NCBI GenBank assembly: GCA_023458415.1
Contig: JAEWZO010000037.1
Span: forward strand, 1-36,836
Direction of reading: 5' to 3'
DNA length: 36,836 bases
Source: Bacteroidota bacterium
GTDB taxonomy: Bacteria; Bacteroidota; Bacteroidia; Flavobacteriales; Weeksellaceae
The notes under the pieces are model-generated. The model did no database searches, had not been told where the DNA came from, and saw only the letters and a list, made by a program, of their open reading frames with translations. The position numbers and the translations under genes are program-made. The first letter of the stretch is position 1, and the number at the start of each line of letters is the position of its first letter. Below are positions 22,145 through 31,250 of this stretch, piece by piece.

Positions 22145-25100
22145 ATGTATCTCAACACCCACACTTATCACAGCCTTCGTTACGGCACCATTTCCATTGA
22201 GGATTTGGTGAAAAACGCTGCAGATTTGGGTGTAAAAACATTGGCTCTTACCGACATCAATACGGTTACCGGCATTTACGATTTCTATGAAGAATGTAAA
22301 AAAAGAGAGATTAAAGCGGTTTGCGGCGTGGAAATCCGGAAAGAAAACAGACTTCTTTACATCGCTTTGGCAAAACATTTTGGCGGAATCGGAGAAATCA
22401 ACCGTTTGCTAACAGCTCATAATTGCGAAGCTGCAGAACTTCCTGAAATTTCACCCAGTTTCAGTGAAAATTTTGTGATTTATCCGCTCTCCAACTTTCC
22501 GGAAAAACTGGAAGAAAATGAATTCATCGGTGTGCGTCCGGAAGAACTCAACCTACTCATTCAACCGGAATACAGAAAATTTCTGGAGAAAATGGCCGCG
22601 CTTCATCCAGTGACTTTCAACACAAAACAGGAGTACAATCTTCACCGAATTTTACGCGCGATCGACAATAATACTTTGCTTTCAAAACTGGAAGAAAATG
22701 ATGTTTGCCAACCTTCGGAAGTAATGAAACCGGAAAAAGAAATTCAGAAAATTTACCGCAATTATCCGCAGCTGATTTTCAATACCCAAAAAATTCTGGA
22801 TGAATGCAGTTTTGAGTTCGATTTCAAAAAAGCAAAGAATAAAGAACATTTCACCGGAAGTAAAAAACAGGATTCCGAACTGCTCCGGAAACTCGCCTAC
22901 GAAGGTTTCCGAAAAAAATATTCTGAAGATAATGAAGTCGCAAAAAAACGGGTAGAAAAAGAACTGAAAGTAATTGATGAACTGAACTTCGGAGGCTATT
23001 TTCTCATAACCTGGGATATTGTTCAGTACAGCAACAGCCGAGGTTTTATGCATGTTGGAAGAGGAAGCGGCGCCAATTCCATCGTGAGTTACTGCCTCGG
23101 AATTACCGACATCTGCCCTATCGAACTCGATCTATATTTTGAACGTTTCCTCAACTTAAACAGAAAATCTCCGCCCGATTTTGATATCGACTGGAGTTGG
23201 CGTGACCGCGATGAAATTCTGAAGTATATTTTCGATAAATACGGAAAAGACCACGTAGCTTTTTGCGGAACCAACGTGGAATTTAAATACCGTTCGATTT
23301 TTCGGGAAGTCGGGAAAGCATTCGGTTTACCGAAGGAAGAGCTCGATGCTTTGGCAACAAATCCTATAGCACAACACGACGGCAATAAAGTGGTAAAACT
23401 CGTTCAGAAATACGGAAAACTTCTGGAAAAATTCCCGAATCAAAGAAGTATGCATTCCTGCGGAATCCTGATTTCCGAAGAGCCCATCACAAATTATTCT
23501 GCCCTGGAAATGCCGCCTAAAGGTTTCCCGATTGTTCAGTTCGATATGAATGTGGCGGAAGCAATTGGCCTCGAAAAGTTTGACATCCTTTCGCAGCGCG
23601 GATTAGGAACCATTAACGATGCTGTACACCTGATTAAAAAAAACAGAGGAACCGAAGTTGAAATCCGAAACACCAAAATTTCTCTGAACGAAAAAAAGTG
23701 CAACGAATATCTGAGCCGCGGAAAAACTTTGGGCTGCTTCTACATCGAAAGTCCTGCGATGAGAGGATTATTGCGCCGTCTGAAATGCGACAGTTACAAA
23801 GTTTTGGTTGCAGCAAGTTCCATCATTCGTCCCGGAGTAGCGCAAAGCGGGATGATGCGGGAATATATTTTCCGTCACAACAATCCCGACAAATTCGAAT
23901 ATTTTCATCCCGTTTTCGAGGAGCAACTCGGTGAAACTTACGGAATTATGGTGTATCAGGAAGATGTCATCAAGATTGCACTTGGTTTTGGAGGTGTTTC
24001 AGCGGATAAAGGCGATATTTTGCGCAGAGCGATGAGTGGGAAAGAACGTTCCATCAAAAAATTGCAGGAAGTTCGGAACGATTTTTTTGAAAGCTGCGCC
24101 AAACAGGGACATCCCGAAAAACTTTCCAAAGAGGTTTACCGACAGATTGAGAGTTTTGCGGGCTATTCTTTCTGCAAAGCGCACTCGGCGAGTTATGCGG
24201 TAGAAAGTTACCAAAGTCTGTATCTGAAAGTGTATTATCCAATAGAATTTATGGTGGCGGCCATTAACAACGGTGGCGGATTTTACCGTACGGAAGTGTA
24301 TGTTCACGAATGCAGAATGTCGGGCGCAACCATTCACAATCCCTGTGTTAACCGAGGCCTGTATGAAACTACCGTTTACGGAACCGATGTTTTTTTAGGT
24401 TTGATGCATATTGAAAAACTGGAATTCCGGATGACAGAATTCATCGTGGAAGAAAGAGAGAAAAACGGCAATTACACTTCGCTGGAAAATTTTATCCGCC
24501 GCGTTCCGATAGGAATTGAATCGTTACAGATCCTCATTTTCATCGGCGCATTCCGTTTTACAGGCAAACAGAAAAATGAACTTCTGGTAGAAGCGCGTTT
24601 GCTGATGGTAAATTTTAAACCCGAAAACCGCGGTCTGATGCTGATTGAAGAACCAAAACAGGAATATAAACTTCCCGAACTTCAGCGGAGTTTTTTTGAA
24701 GATTCTTTTGATGAAATTGAAATTTTGGGGTTTCCTGTTTCGTGCAGTCCGTTCGATTTGTTGGTAACGAAATACCGCGGTTCGGTGATGGCGAAAAATT
24801 TAATTAAATTCCATAAAAAACAGGTGAAAATGCTGGCTTACCTTATTTCCCGGAAACACGTCCCAACAAAGCGCGGAACGATGTTTTTCGGAACCTGGAT
24901 TGATGTGGAAGGCGAATATTTCGATACGGCACATTTTCCCAATTCGCTGGAGGAATATCCGTTTTCCGGCGGCGGTTGTTATCTGCTTCTGGGAACTGTG
25001 GAAGTGGATTTTCATTTCCCGACAATCACCATTCACAAAATGGCGAAAATGCCTTTTATCGAAGATCCGCGCTATCATCAGGACGAAGAAAAACGCTACG

Positions 25101-25198
25101 AAGTGCACCGGAAAATAAATGAAGATGTAAGTATGACGTGGCGGCAACCCTATCCGCAGGAACACGAAATTGGTTTGCCGAGACGCAAGATGAATTAG
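22145..25198 (+). CDS. Error-prone DNA polymerase III alpha-like (DnaE2-type)
   Basis: At 1017 residues this C-family polymerase is shorter than a replicative flavobacterial DnaE and has the size of DnaE2. The N-terminal PHP domain opens MYLNTHTYHSLRYGTIS and continues with LALTDINTVTGIYDF. The polymerase core has VGRGSGANSIVSYCLGI (304 on), the catalytic pair Asp347/Asp349 in PDFDIDW and the third Asp480 in GLEKFDIL, so it should be active. A helix-hairpin-helix part and an OB-fold (about 895-980) follow, and the protein ends there without the tau-binding tail of replicative DnaE. Placed behind an S24-controlled dinB, it is very likely the second polymerase of a damage-induced mutagenesis cassette. 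No imuA gene is present. Confidence 0.9.
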   Translation: MYLNTHTYHSLRYGTISIEDLVKNAADLGVKTLALTDINTVTGIYDFYEECKKREIKAVCGVEIRKENRLLYIALAKHFGGIGEINRLLTAHNCEAAELPEISPSFSENFVIYPLSNFPEKLEENEFIGVRPEELNLLIQPEYRKFLEKMAALHPVTFNTKQEYNLHRILRAIDNNTLLSKLEENDVCQPSEVMKPEKEIQKIYRNYPQLIFNTQKILDECSFEFDFKKAKNKEHFTGSKKQDSELLRKLAYEGFRKKYSEDNEVAKKRVEKELKVIDELNFGGYFLITWDIVQYSNSRGFMHVGRGSGANSIVSYCLGITDICPIELDLYFERFLNLNRKSPPDFDIDWSWRDRDEILKYIFDKYGKDHVAFCGTNVEFKYRSIFREVGKAFGLPKEELDALATNPIAQHDGNKVVKLVQKYGKLLEKFPNQRSMHSCGILISEEPITNYSALEMPPKGFPIVQFDMNVAEAIGLEKFDILSQRGLGTINDAVHLIKKNRGTEVEIRNTKISLNEKKCNEYLSRGKTLGCFYIESPAMRGLLRRLKCDSYKVLVAASSIIRPGVAQSGMMREYIFRHNNPDKFEYFHPVFEEQLGETYGIMVYQEDVIKIALGFGGVSADKGDILRRAMSGKERSIKKLQEVRNDFFESCAKQGHPEKLSKEVYRQIESFAGYSFCKAHSASYAVESYQSLYLKVYYPIEFMVAAINNGGGFYRTEVYVHECRMSGATIHNPCVNRGLYETTVYGTDVFLGLMHIEKLEFRMTEFIVEEREKNGNYTSLENFIRRVPIGIESLQILIFIGAFRFTGKQKNELLVEARLLMVNFKPENRGLMLIEEPKQEYKLPELQRSFFEDSFDEIEILGFPVSCSPFDLLVTKYRGSVMAKNLIKFHKKQVKMLAYLISRKHVPTKRGTMFFGTWIDVEGEYFDTAHFPNSLEEYPFSGGGCYLLLGTVEVDFHFPTITIHKMAKMPFIEDPRYHQDEEKRYEVHRKINEDVSMTWRQPYPQEHEIGLPRRKMN

Positions 25199-25704
25199 AG
25201 AATTTTTTCGAAAGCCTTTCTTGCCGAACCCCGAAAATATACTTCGCCGCAATACGTATAACCCAGTTTCTGGAGAATACGCAGCATGGCGCTGTTATCA
25301 AAATTGGTGTCCACTTTTATACTCGGAATGTTTTGGGCACGTGTAAAATCTTCAATCCTTCTGAAAATTTCTGTGGCATAACCTTTCCCTGCAAAATCAT
25401 CGGAAACCGCAACACGGTGAACCACGTTAAACTCACCATCGGTAAGCCATTTTCCTTCAATTTCTTCATACGCAGGTTCATCATTGAAAATAACGGCTGA
25501 ATACGCCGCAATTTTATCGTTTTCAGTCAACACGAAACCAATTCCACGCTCGATATCGGAATGTACAGTTTCCTCATTAGGATAACCGTCCTGCCATTGG
25601 CTTGAACCGTCAAGACGGCGCCTTTCTATTGACTGTTGCAGAATTTTCCAGATTTCACCGGAATCTGCAGTTACTGCTTTGCGAAAATTCAGTTCACCTT
25701 CCAC
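25195..25704 (-). CDS. GNAT-family N-acetyltransferase
   Basis: The 169-residue protein has a GNAT fold: substrate part FRKAVTADSGEIWKILQQSI, the acetyl-CoA binding segment VHRVAVSDDFAGKGYATEIF with the R/Q-x-x-G-x-G/A-like loop, and a closing IKVDTNFDNSAMLRILQKLG followed by YTYCGEVYFRG. It probably acetylates a small molecule; the acceptor is unknown. The start is a GTG at 25704, the only suitable codon nearby. Its stop overlaps the dnaE2 stop on the other strand, so the two genes are tail to tail with no terminator between them. Confidence 0.88.
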   Translation of the reverse strand: MEGELNFRKAVTADSGEIWKILQQSIERRRLDGSSQWQDGYPNEETVHSDIERGIGFVLTENDKIAAYSAVIFNDEPAYEEIEGKWLTDGEFNVVHRVAVSDDFAGKGYATEIFRRIEDFTRAQNIPSIKVDTNFDNSAMLRILQKLGYTYCGEVYFRGSARKAFEKIL

Positions 25705-25725
25705 GAAGAAAATATTTGGTATAAA

Positions 25726-25755
25726 AATAAAAAAACCGGAGTAAAAAAACTCCGG
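25726..25755 (-). terminator. Intrinsic terminator after the DUF2007-like gene
   Basis: A 7-bp GC-rich stem (25736-25742 with 25749-25755) with a six-base loop is followed by a run of Ts on the minus strand. It separates the DUF2007-like gene from the GNAT gene. Confidence 0.85.
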
Positions 25756-25799
25756 CTTCCGTAAAAAGTAAAATTTAAAATTATGAAAAATATTAGGTT

Positions 25800-26057
25800 T
25801 TAGTTACTAATTGTGAGATCAAGATCGGTTTCCAAAAGGTATTTGTCGATAATTTCGAAAGCTTTCGCTTCGTTCTGCAAATCCACCATCAGTTTTACTG
25901 TTACTGCCGTAGGCGTTGTGGTGAACGACATATATTCGTTGTTTAGATACGTTTTAATTCCCTGCGCTTCAAGTTTAGATTTAATCAACTGAATTTCAGT
26001 GGGGTTATCACTTTCAAATACCGATACTCTTGTTTGTCTTTCCATATTCACTATCAT
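25800..26057 (-). CDS. DUF2007-like small signal-transducing protein
   Basis: The product has 85 residues, or 81 if ATG 26045 is used, where MERQTRVSVFESDNPTEIQL is the typical family opening. The pattern F-x-S-x-x-x-x-E-x-x-x-x-K-x-x-L-x-x-x-G-I, then LMVDLQNEAKAFEIIDKYL, fits DUF2007, a small ferredoxin-like fold resembling the C-terminal part of PII proteins. No function is established. It is followed by a strong terminator and preceded by lat with a 63-base gap, so it may be the last gene of the lysine-catabolism transcript. Confidence 0.8.
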   Translation of the reverse strand: MIVNMERQTRVSVFESDNPTEIQLIKSKLEAQGIKTYLNNEYMSFTTTPTAVTVKLMVDLQNEAKAFEIIDKYLLETDLDLTISN

Positions 26058-26120
26058 TTTAAGAGTCCGTAATATACAACTTATCGATAAAAAATCCTAA
26101 TCTGCAATATTAAATTTTAT

Positions 26121-27458
26121 TTAACTGAGGCGTTGAATTACATTTTCCAAACGGTCCAAAGCGATCTGAATTTCATCTTCAGAAACGTTTAGATGTGGAC
26201 GGAAACGCACCGAACGGTCGCCGCAACCCAGAATAATAACCTTGTCTTTGTACAACTCATCACGAACTGCATCACGCTGCTCACAAGTCGGTAAATCCAC
26301 TGCGCACATCAATCCGCGACCTCTTGCGTTGGAAATTTTCTCAGGATATTTTGCTTCCAGGTTTTTCAGTCCGTTCAGAAGGTAATCCCCAACTGTTCTT
26401 GCATTTTCAACAAGGTTTTCATTTTCAATAACTTCAAGAATCAGCTTCAGTCTCATCATGTCGATAAAGTTTCCACCGAATGTTGAATTGATTCTGGAAC
26501 TTTCTTTAAACACATTATCCGGAATTTCATCAAACTTTTCTTTGTTCGCAAGAATACCACAAACCTGCGTTTTTTTACCGAACGAAATAACATCCGGTTT
26601 TGCAGTGAAATGTTCGTAAGCCCACATTTTTCCGGTAATTCCGATGCCGGTTTGCACTTCATCGAAAATAAGAAGCACCTCATTCTCGTCACACAATTTT
26701 CTTAATCCCTGGAAAAACTCATCACGGAAATGATGATCGCCACCTTCCGCCTGAATCGGCTCGATGATGATGCACGCCACTCTGTCCGGATTGGAAAGGA
26801 TGGCTTCCTCGATATTCAGAAGTGCTAAATTTTCATGTTTGATGGTTTCCTCCAAATTCTCTTCAGTTATTGGGAACGTTAAGTGCGGATTCAGAATTCT
26901 TGGCCACTCAAAACGTGGAAAATACTGATATTTTCTTGGATCTGCGGTGTTGGTTAAACTTAAAGTATAACCACTTCTACCATGAAAAGCCTGCTTAAAA
27001 TGGATGCAGATATCGGCTTCAGTAGATAAACCTTTTTCGAAATTCTTTCTTGTTTTCCAGTCGAAACATGCTTTCATTGCATTTTCTACAGCCAAAGTTC
27101 CGCCCGAAATAAAGAACGCATACTGAAGATGTTCCGGAATGGCAACTCTTTCAAAAGCTTCCATAAATTCCGCATATTCCTCCGAATAAACATCGGCAAG
27201 CGTTGGTTTATTGATGGCCATTTTTCCCAACCAGTCAGAATTCTGAACCAGATAAGGGTGATTGTATCCGATAGACGCAGACGCGAACATGGAGAACATA
27301 TCCAAATATTCTTCGTTGCTGATTTTATCGTAAATCCACGATCCATGGGATTTTTCAAGATCCATCACAAAATCGAATCCGTCCGCAAGAATATGGCGGG
27401 AAAGCGTTGCTTTTACGTTGTTGGTTGCTTCTGGATGTGAAGCGATTGCATTATTCAT
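26121..27458 (-). CDS. lat: L-lysine 6-transaminase
   Basis: This 445-residue class III PLP aminotransferase moves the epsilon-amino group of lysine to 2-oxoglutarate, giving aminoadipate semialdehyde (piperideine-6-carboxylate). Segments include MFSMFASASIGYNHPYL, FISGGTLAVENAMKACFDWK, IIIEPIQAEGGDHHF and LLIFDEVQTGIGITGKMW; SFGKKTQVCGI holds the PLP lysine. The form matches the Flavobacterium lutescens-type Lat rather than ornithine or acetylornithine transaminase. The next gene upstream encodes the dehydrogenase for the product, so the pair makes up the first two steps of lysine breakdown to aminoadipate. Confidence 0.93.
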   Translation of the reverse strand: MNNAIASHPEATNNVKATLSRHILADGFDFVMDLEKSHGSWIYDKISNEEYLDMFSMFASASIGYNHPYLVQNSDWLGKMAINKPTLADVYSEEYAEFMEAFERVAIPEHLQYAFFISGGTLAVENAMKACFDWKTRKNFEKGLSTEADICIHFKQAFHGRSGYTLSLTNTADPRKYQYFPRFEWPRILNPHLTFPITEENLEETIKHENLALLNIEEAILSNPDRVACIIIEPIQAEGGDHHFRDEFFQGLRKLCDENEVLLIFDEVQTGIGITGKMWAYEHFTAKPDVISFGKKTQVCGILANKEKFDEIPDNVFKESSRINSTFGGNFIDMMRLKLILEVIENENLVENARTVGDYLLNGLKNLEAKYPEKISNARGRGLMCAVDLPTCEQRDAVRDELYKDKVIILGCGDRSVRFRPHLNVSEDEIQIALDRLENVIQRLS

Positions 27459-27519
27459 TGATAATATTTTTTAAGTGAGTTGATGCCGAAAAAGACATCT
27501 GATTTATTTTTAAAATGTT

Positions 27520-29103
27520 TTAAACTGCATCGGTTTCCTTTTTCTTTTTTCCGCTGAGATCAAATTTAATTCCCTGCGCCAATGGCAACTGAGTGGAATA
27601 ATTGATGGTATTGGTTTGGCGTCTCATGTAATATTTCCAAACATCTGAACCGGATTCTCTGCCGCCGCCGGTTTCTTTTTCACCACCGAAAGCTCCACCG
27701 ATTTCCGCACCGGAAGTTCCGATATTCACGTTGGCAATTCCACAGTCGGAACCGGCGTGGGAAAGGAATAGTTCTGCTTCGCGAAGATTCTGCGTCATGA
27801 TTGCTGACGAAAGTCCTTGCGGAACGTCATTCTGCATTGCGATAGCTTCATCCAAAGTTTTGTATTTCATCAGATAGAGAATTGGCGCAAACGTTTCATG
27901 CTGAACAATTTCGTAGGAATTCTCCACCTCTGCGATACATGGTTTTACATAACAGCCGGAACTATAAGCTTTCCCTTTCAGAACACCGCCTTCAACGACG
28001 AATTTTCCGCCTTCTTTTTTACACTTTTCGATTGAGTCTTCATACTGTTTTACAGCATCGGTATCGATCAGCGGACCTACATGATTTTTTTCGTCCAGTG
28101 GATTTCCGATTTTTAGCTGACCATAAGCCTGAACCAAACGATTTTTCACTTCGTCATACACAGATTCGTGAATTATTAAACGTCTGGTTGAAGTACATCT
28201 TTGTCCCGCTGTTCCCACTGCTCCGAAAACTGCTCCGATGATCGACATATCCAAATCAGCATTTTCGGTGATGATAATAGCGTTGTTACCTCCTAATTCC
28301 AAAATTGATTTCCCGAATCTTTGCGCCACGTTTGCGCCCACCATTCGGCCAACTCTTGTAGAACCAGTAAATGAAACCAAAGGAATATTTTTATCATCCA
28401 CTAATTGCTGACCGACAGTGTGATCGGCAACAATCATCGATGAAATTCCTTCCGGCATTTTGTTTTCTTTTAAAACTTCAGTAATAATATTCTGACAGGC
28501 AATCGCACAAAGTCCCACTTTTTCAGAAGGCTTCCAAACGGTTACGTTTCCGCAGATCCAAGCAAGCGCGGTATTCCAGCTCCACACTGCGACAGGGAAA
28601 TTAAACGCTGAAATAATTCCCACGATTCCCATAGGATGATACTGTTCGTACATACGATGAAGCGGTCTCTCGGAATGCATGGTAAAACCGTGAAGCTGAC
28701 GCGAAAGTCCCACCGCAAAATCGCAGATATCGATCATTTCCTGAACTTCTCCTAAACCTTCCTGCAAAGATTTTCCCATTTCATAAGAAACGAGTTTACC
28801 CAAGTCGTCTTTATATTCGCGAAGTTTAAGGCCAAACTGACGAACCAGTTCTCCCCTTTTTGGCGCAGGAATCATCCGGAATTCTTCGAAAGCTTTCTTC
28901 GCAGTTGCAATCACTTTATCGTAATCTTTTGCATTTCCGGTTTTTATTTTTGCGATCAGTTTTCCGTCCGTAGGCGAATAAGATTCAAGTATATCTCCTG
29001 AAGCGAAATATTTTCCGCCGCTGGAAACACCTTTGTTTTCCGCAGTGATTCCTAAGTTTTTAAGGGATTTTTCGATTCCGAAATCGTCTGTTTTTTTTGC
29101 CAT
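27520..29103 (-). CDS. Aldehyde dehydrogenase, probable L-aminoadipate-semialdehyde dehydrogenase
   Basis: The product belongs to the ALDH7-like group (527 residues from ATG 29103; a GTG six bases upstream is less likely). It has the NAD-binding segment SFTGSTRVGRMVGANVAQRF, catalytic Glu in LELGGNNAIII and catalytic Cys in GTAGQRCTSTRRL. ALDH7 enzymes oxidise aminoadipate semialdehyde, also known as piperideine-6-carboxylate dehydrogenase (Pcd/AmaB). The adjacent lat gene makes exactly this substrate, so the assignment follows from family plus context. A related activity such as betaine or general aldehyde oxidation cannot be excluded. It precedes lat by 61 bases. Confidence 0.9.
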   Translation of the reverse strand: MAKKTDDFGIEKSLKNLGITAENKGVSSGGKYFASGDILESYSPTDGKLIAKIKTGNAKDYDKVIATAKKAFEEFRMIPAPKRGELVRQFGLKLREYKDDLGKLVSYEMGKSLQEGLGEVQEMIDICDFAVGLSRQLHGFTMHSERPLHRMYEQYHPMGIVGIISAFNFPVAVWSWNTALAWICGNVTVWKPSEKVGLCAIACQNIITEVLKENKMPEGISSMIVADHTVGQQLVDDKNIPLVSFTGSTRVGRMVGANVAQRFGKSILELGGNNAIIITENADLDMSIIGAVFGAVGTAGQRCTSTRRLIIHESVYDEVKNRLVQAYGQLKIGNPLDEKNHVGPLIDTDAVKQYEDSIEKCKKEGGKFVVEGGVLKGKAYSSGCYVKPCIAEVENSYEIVQHETFAPILYLMKYKTLDEAIAMQNDVPQGLSSAIMTQNLREAELFLSHAGSDCGIANVNIGTSGAEIGGAFGGEKETGGGRESGSDVWKYYMRRQTNTINYSTQLPLAQGIKFDLSGKKKKETDAV

Positions 29104-29206
29104 TTTCACTTTATTGGTTGGTCTTTAAAGATAAAAACAATTCAGTAAATAAAAAAATCCGAGCGTGCGAACCGAACAGATTTTCTGATTTCTCTTCAGC
29201 TGAACA

Positions 29207-29235
29207 ATAAAAAAACCGCATTAACAAATGCGGTT
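29207..29235 (-). terminator. Intrinsic terminator after tpx-GNAT
   Basis: A 9-bp stem (29214-29222 with 29227-29235) with an AACA loop is followed by a T-run on the minus strand. It separates the tpx-GNAT unit from the aldehyde dehydrogenase gene. Confidence 0.85.
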
Positions 29236-29259
29236 CTATAATTTTTATTCTTTTTCGGA

Positions 29260-29802
29260 TTAATGACTCTTCAACCAGTCGGATTTCCGTATCCAGTATT
29301 CAACATTATTACGGTCGGGTTCGCCATGATAGGCTACGAAGACTTCTCCTTTTAATTCAGCGCCAAGACGGCCCACGGCTTTTCTTGATCTCCAGTTTTC
29401 TGCTCCTACATGAAATTTCACCAAATCAACATATTGGAAAATATGGTTGAGCATCAATTTTTTCACTTGCGGATTCAGTTTTCCACCCCAAAATTTCTTG
29501 CCATAAAATGTGTAACCGATAAAAATGGAACTCTCATCTTCATCGTAAGCGTAAAAACGGGAACTTCCTGCAACTTCGCCTGATGCTTTATCTGTTATCA
29601 AAAACGCGCCGCCGCTCGCCATCGCACCTTCGAAAAAAACTTTGAAGTATTCTTTCTGATAACGGTTTGGATTTGGATGTTGTGCCCAAACTTCCGGATC
29701 TGAAGCCACTTCGAAAAGCTTCTCAAAATCAGATTCCAGAAGTGGCGTTAGTTTTACTTCCTCATTTTCCAGAACCGGTTGGAGAACTTCTTCAATTTCC
29801 AT
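29260..29802 (-). CDS. GNAT-family N-acetyltransferase, RimJ/RimL-like
   Basis: The 180-residue protein starts with VKLTPLLESDFEKLFEVASD, typical of the RimJ/RimL branch that acetylates ribosomal proteins, aminoglycosides or small amines. FIGYTFYGKKFWGGKLNPQV corresponds to the E/Y-I-G-Y and acetyl-CoA loop region, and VKFHVGAENWRSRKAVGRLG is the final strand-helix. The acceptor is unknown. It starts two bases after the tpx stop and ends in a terminator, so tpx and this gene form one transcript. Confidence 0.88.
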   Translation of the reverse strand: MEIEEVLQPVLENEEVKLTPLLESDFEKLFEVASDPEVWAQHPNPNRYQKEYFKVFFEGAMASGGAFLITDKASGEVAGSSRFYAYDEDESSIFIGYTFYGKKFWGGKLNPQVKKLMLNHIFQYVDLVKFHVGAENWRSRKAVGRLGAELKGEVFVAYHGEPDRNNVEYWIRKSDWLKSH

Positions 29803-29804
29803 TC

Positions 29805-30302
29805 TTATTTCACTGCGTTTAAAGCAGCTTCATAATTAGGTTCAGTGGTAATTTCAGGAACCTGTTCTGTGTAGATGATTTTATTATTCTCGTCGGTAAC
29901 AATCACCGCTCTACTCAAAAGCCCTTTCATCGGTCCATCGGTAATTGTAACGCCGTAATCGTCGCCAAAAGTTCCGCGGAAATCAGAAAGCGTCTCAACA
30001 TGATCAAGTCCTTCCGCTGCACAGAAACGTCCAAGCGCAAAAGGTAAATCTTTGGAAACATTGATTACTACAGTGTTATCCAGCTCTCCGGCTTTTTCAT
30101 TGAATTTTCTTGCAGATGCCGCACAAATTCCTGTATCGATACTTGGAAAAATGTTAAAAATTTTCTTTTTGCCTGAGTAATCCGCCAGTTCCTTTACTTC
30201 CAGTTTGTCATTTACCAAAGCGAAATCGCGAACAGATAGTCCTGTTTCAGCCAAGTTTCCAATTGTATTTACTTCATTTCCTTTCAGTGTTATTTTTGCC
30301 AT
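29805..30302 (-). CDS. tpx: Thiol peroxidase (atypical 2-Cys peroxiredoxin)
   Basis: Tpx reduces hydrogen peroxide and alkyl hydroperoxides using thioredoxin. The 165-residue protein has the peroxidatic Cys60 in PSIDTGICAASARKFN and the resolving Cys94 in ALGRFCAAEGLD, spaced as in E. coli Tpx. The start MAKITLKGNEVNTIGNL is the normal family start, and a -7 promoter box lies about 22 bases upstream. It is divergent from the Ku gene. Confidence 0.96.
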   Translation of the reverse strand: MAKITLKGNEVNTIGNLAETGLSVRDFALVNDKLEVKELADYSGKKKIFNIFPSIDTGICAASARKFNEKAGELDNTVVINVSKDLPFALGRFCAAEGLDHVETLSDFRGTFGDDYGVTITDGPMKGLLSRAVIVTDENNKIIYTEQVPEITTEPNYEAALNAVK

Positions 30303-30324
30303 AATCTTATTTTTTGTTGTTTTT

Positions 30325-30332
30325 CAAAATTA
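30325..30332 (-). promoter_or_regulatory. -7 promoter box for tpx
   Basis: TAATTTTG on the minus strand matches TAnnTTTG, with a predicted start near 30320 and a leader of about 18 bases. The -33 box is unclear. Confidence 0.55.
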
Positions 30333-30402
30333 AAGATTATTCTTTCAACGCTTTTATAAAACGTGGTTAAATAATTCATAAATTCACATCAATTCGCTTT
30401 TT

Positions 30403-30420
30403 GTCATCATTTTTGATGAC
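30403..30420. promoter_or_regulatory. Inverted repeat upstream of ku
   Basis: GTCATCA (30403-30409) and TGATGAC (30414-30420) form a perfect 7-4-7 inverted repeat 26 bases before the ku ATG, within the 144-base tpx-ku gap. No long T-run follows, so a protein-binding site is more likely than a terminator. No TAnnTTTG box serving ku is seen. Confidence 0.45.
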
Positions 30421-30446
30421 CTTCTTTACACATCAAACTAACATTT

Positions 30447-31226
30447 ATGAGAGCAATTTGGAACGGTGCCATTGGTTTTGGACTGGTAAATATCCCGTTT
30501 AAATTATATTCCGCATCAGAAGAATCGAAACTCGATCTGGATATGTTGGACAGTAAAGATTTCAGTAATATTAGATTTAAACGTGTGAACGAAAAAACCG
30601 GGAAAGAAGTTGCTTACGAGAATATTGTGAAAGGTTTCAAAATGGAAGACAAATATATTGTTCTTGATAAAGAAGACTTTGAAGCAGCGAGTCCGGAAAA
30701 GACCAAAATTCTCACCATAAAACAGTTTGTAAAACACGATGAAATTGATCCTGCCTATTTCGAAACGCCTTATTTTCTGGAGCCGCAGAAAAACGGAGAA
30801 GACGCTTATCGACTTCTATTGAAAGCTCTTCTTAAAACCAAGATGGCTGGAATTGGAACGTTCATTCTGCGTGAAACAGAAATTCTCTGTCTTGTCCGAC
30901 CGTATGAAGACAAAATTCTGATGGTAAACCGAATGCGTTTCCCTGAAGAAATCCGCAGTTTTGAGGAGTTAAAACTTCCCTCCAACAAAGCACCAAAAGC
31001 TGATGAACTGAAAATGGCAGAATCGCTGATTAAGCAATTGGCAACAGATTTCGAACCTAAAAAGTATAAAGATTCGTACAATGATGATCTTATGAAAATT
31101 ATCAAGCAAAAAGCGAAAGGAAAAGCGGTGAAAATTTCTGATGCGAAAGAAGAAAAAAGCACTGCAACCGACTTGATGGCGCAACTTAAAGCAAGTTTGG
31201 AAGCCGGAAAGAAAAACGCAGGATAA
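30447..31226 (+). CDS. ku: Ku protein (bacterial non-homologous end joining)
   Basis: Bacterial Ku is a homodimeric ring that binds DNA double-strand ends and recruits LigD. The 259-residue protein opens MRAIWNGAIGFGLVNIPFKLYSA, the diagnostic start, and contains FKRVNEKTGKEVAYENIVKG, the strand GIGTFILRE and the segment LVRPYEDKILMVNRMRFPEE. The Lys-rich C-terminal tail (from about 215) is typical and helps DNA contact. The ligD gene follows after 24 bases, so the two-gene end-joining system is complete. Confidence 0.97.
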   Translation: MRAIWNGAIGFGLVNIPFKLYSASEESKLDLDMLDSKDFSNIRFKRVNEKTGKEVAYENIVKGFKMEDKYIVLDKEDFEAASPEKTKILTIKQFVKHDEIDPAYFETPYFLEPQKNGEDAYRLLLKALLKTKMAGIGTFILRETEILCLVRPYEDKILMVNRMRFPEEIRSFEELKLPSNKAPKADELKMAESLIKQLATDFEPKKYKDSYNDDLMKIIKQKAKGKAVKISDAKEEKSTATDLMAQLKASLEAGKKNAG

Positions 31227-31250
31227 ATTTAGCTTTAGCGAGTTTAAACG

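Noticed and set aside
24800..25252. Minus-strand ORF of 150 aa inside the dnaE2 3' end
   Set aside because: The plus-strand frame encodes a recognisable OB-fold region; the antisense product has no motif, promoter or partner.
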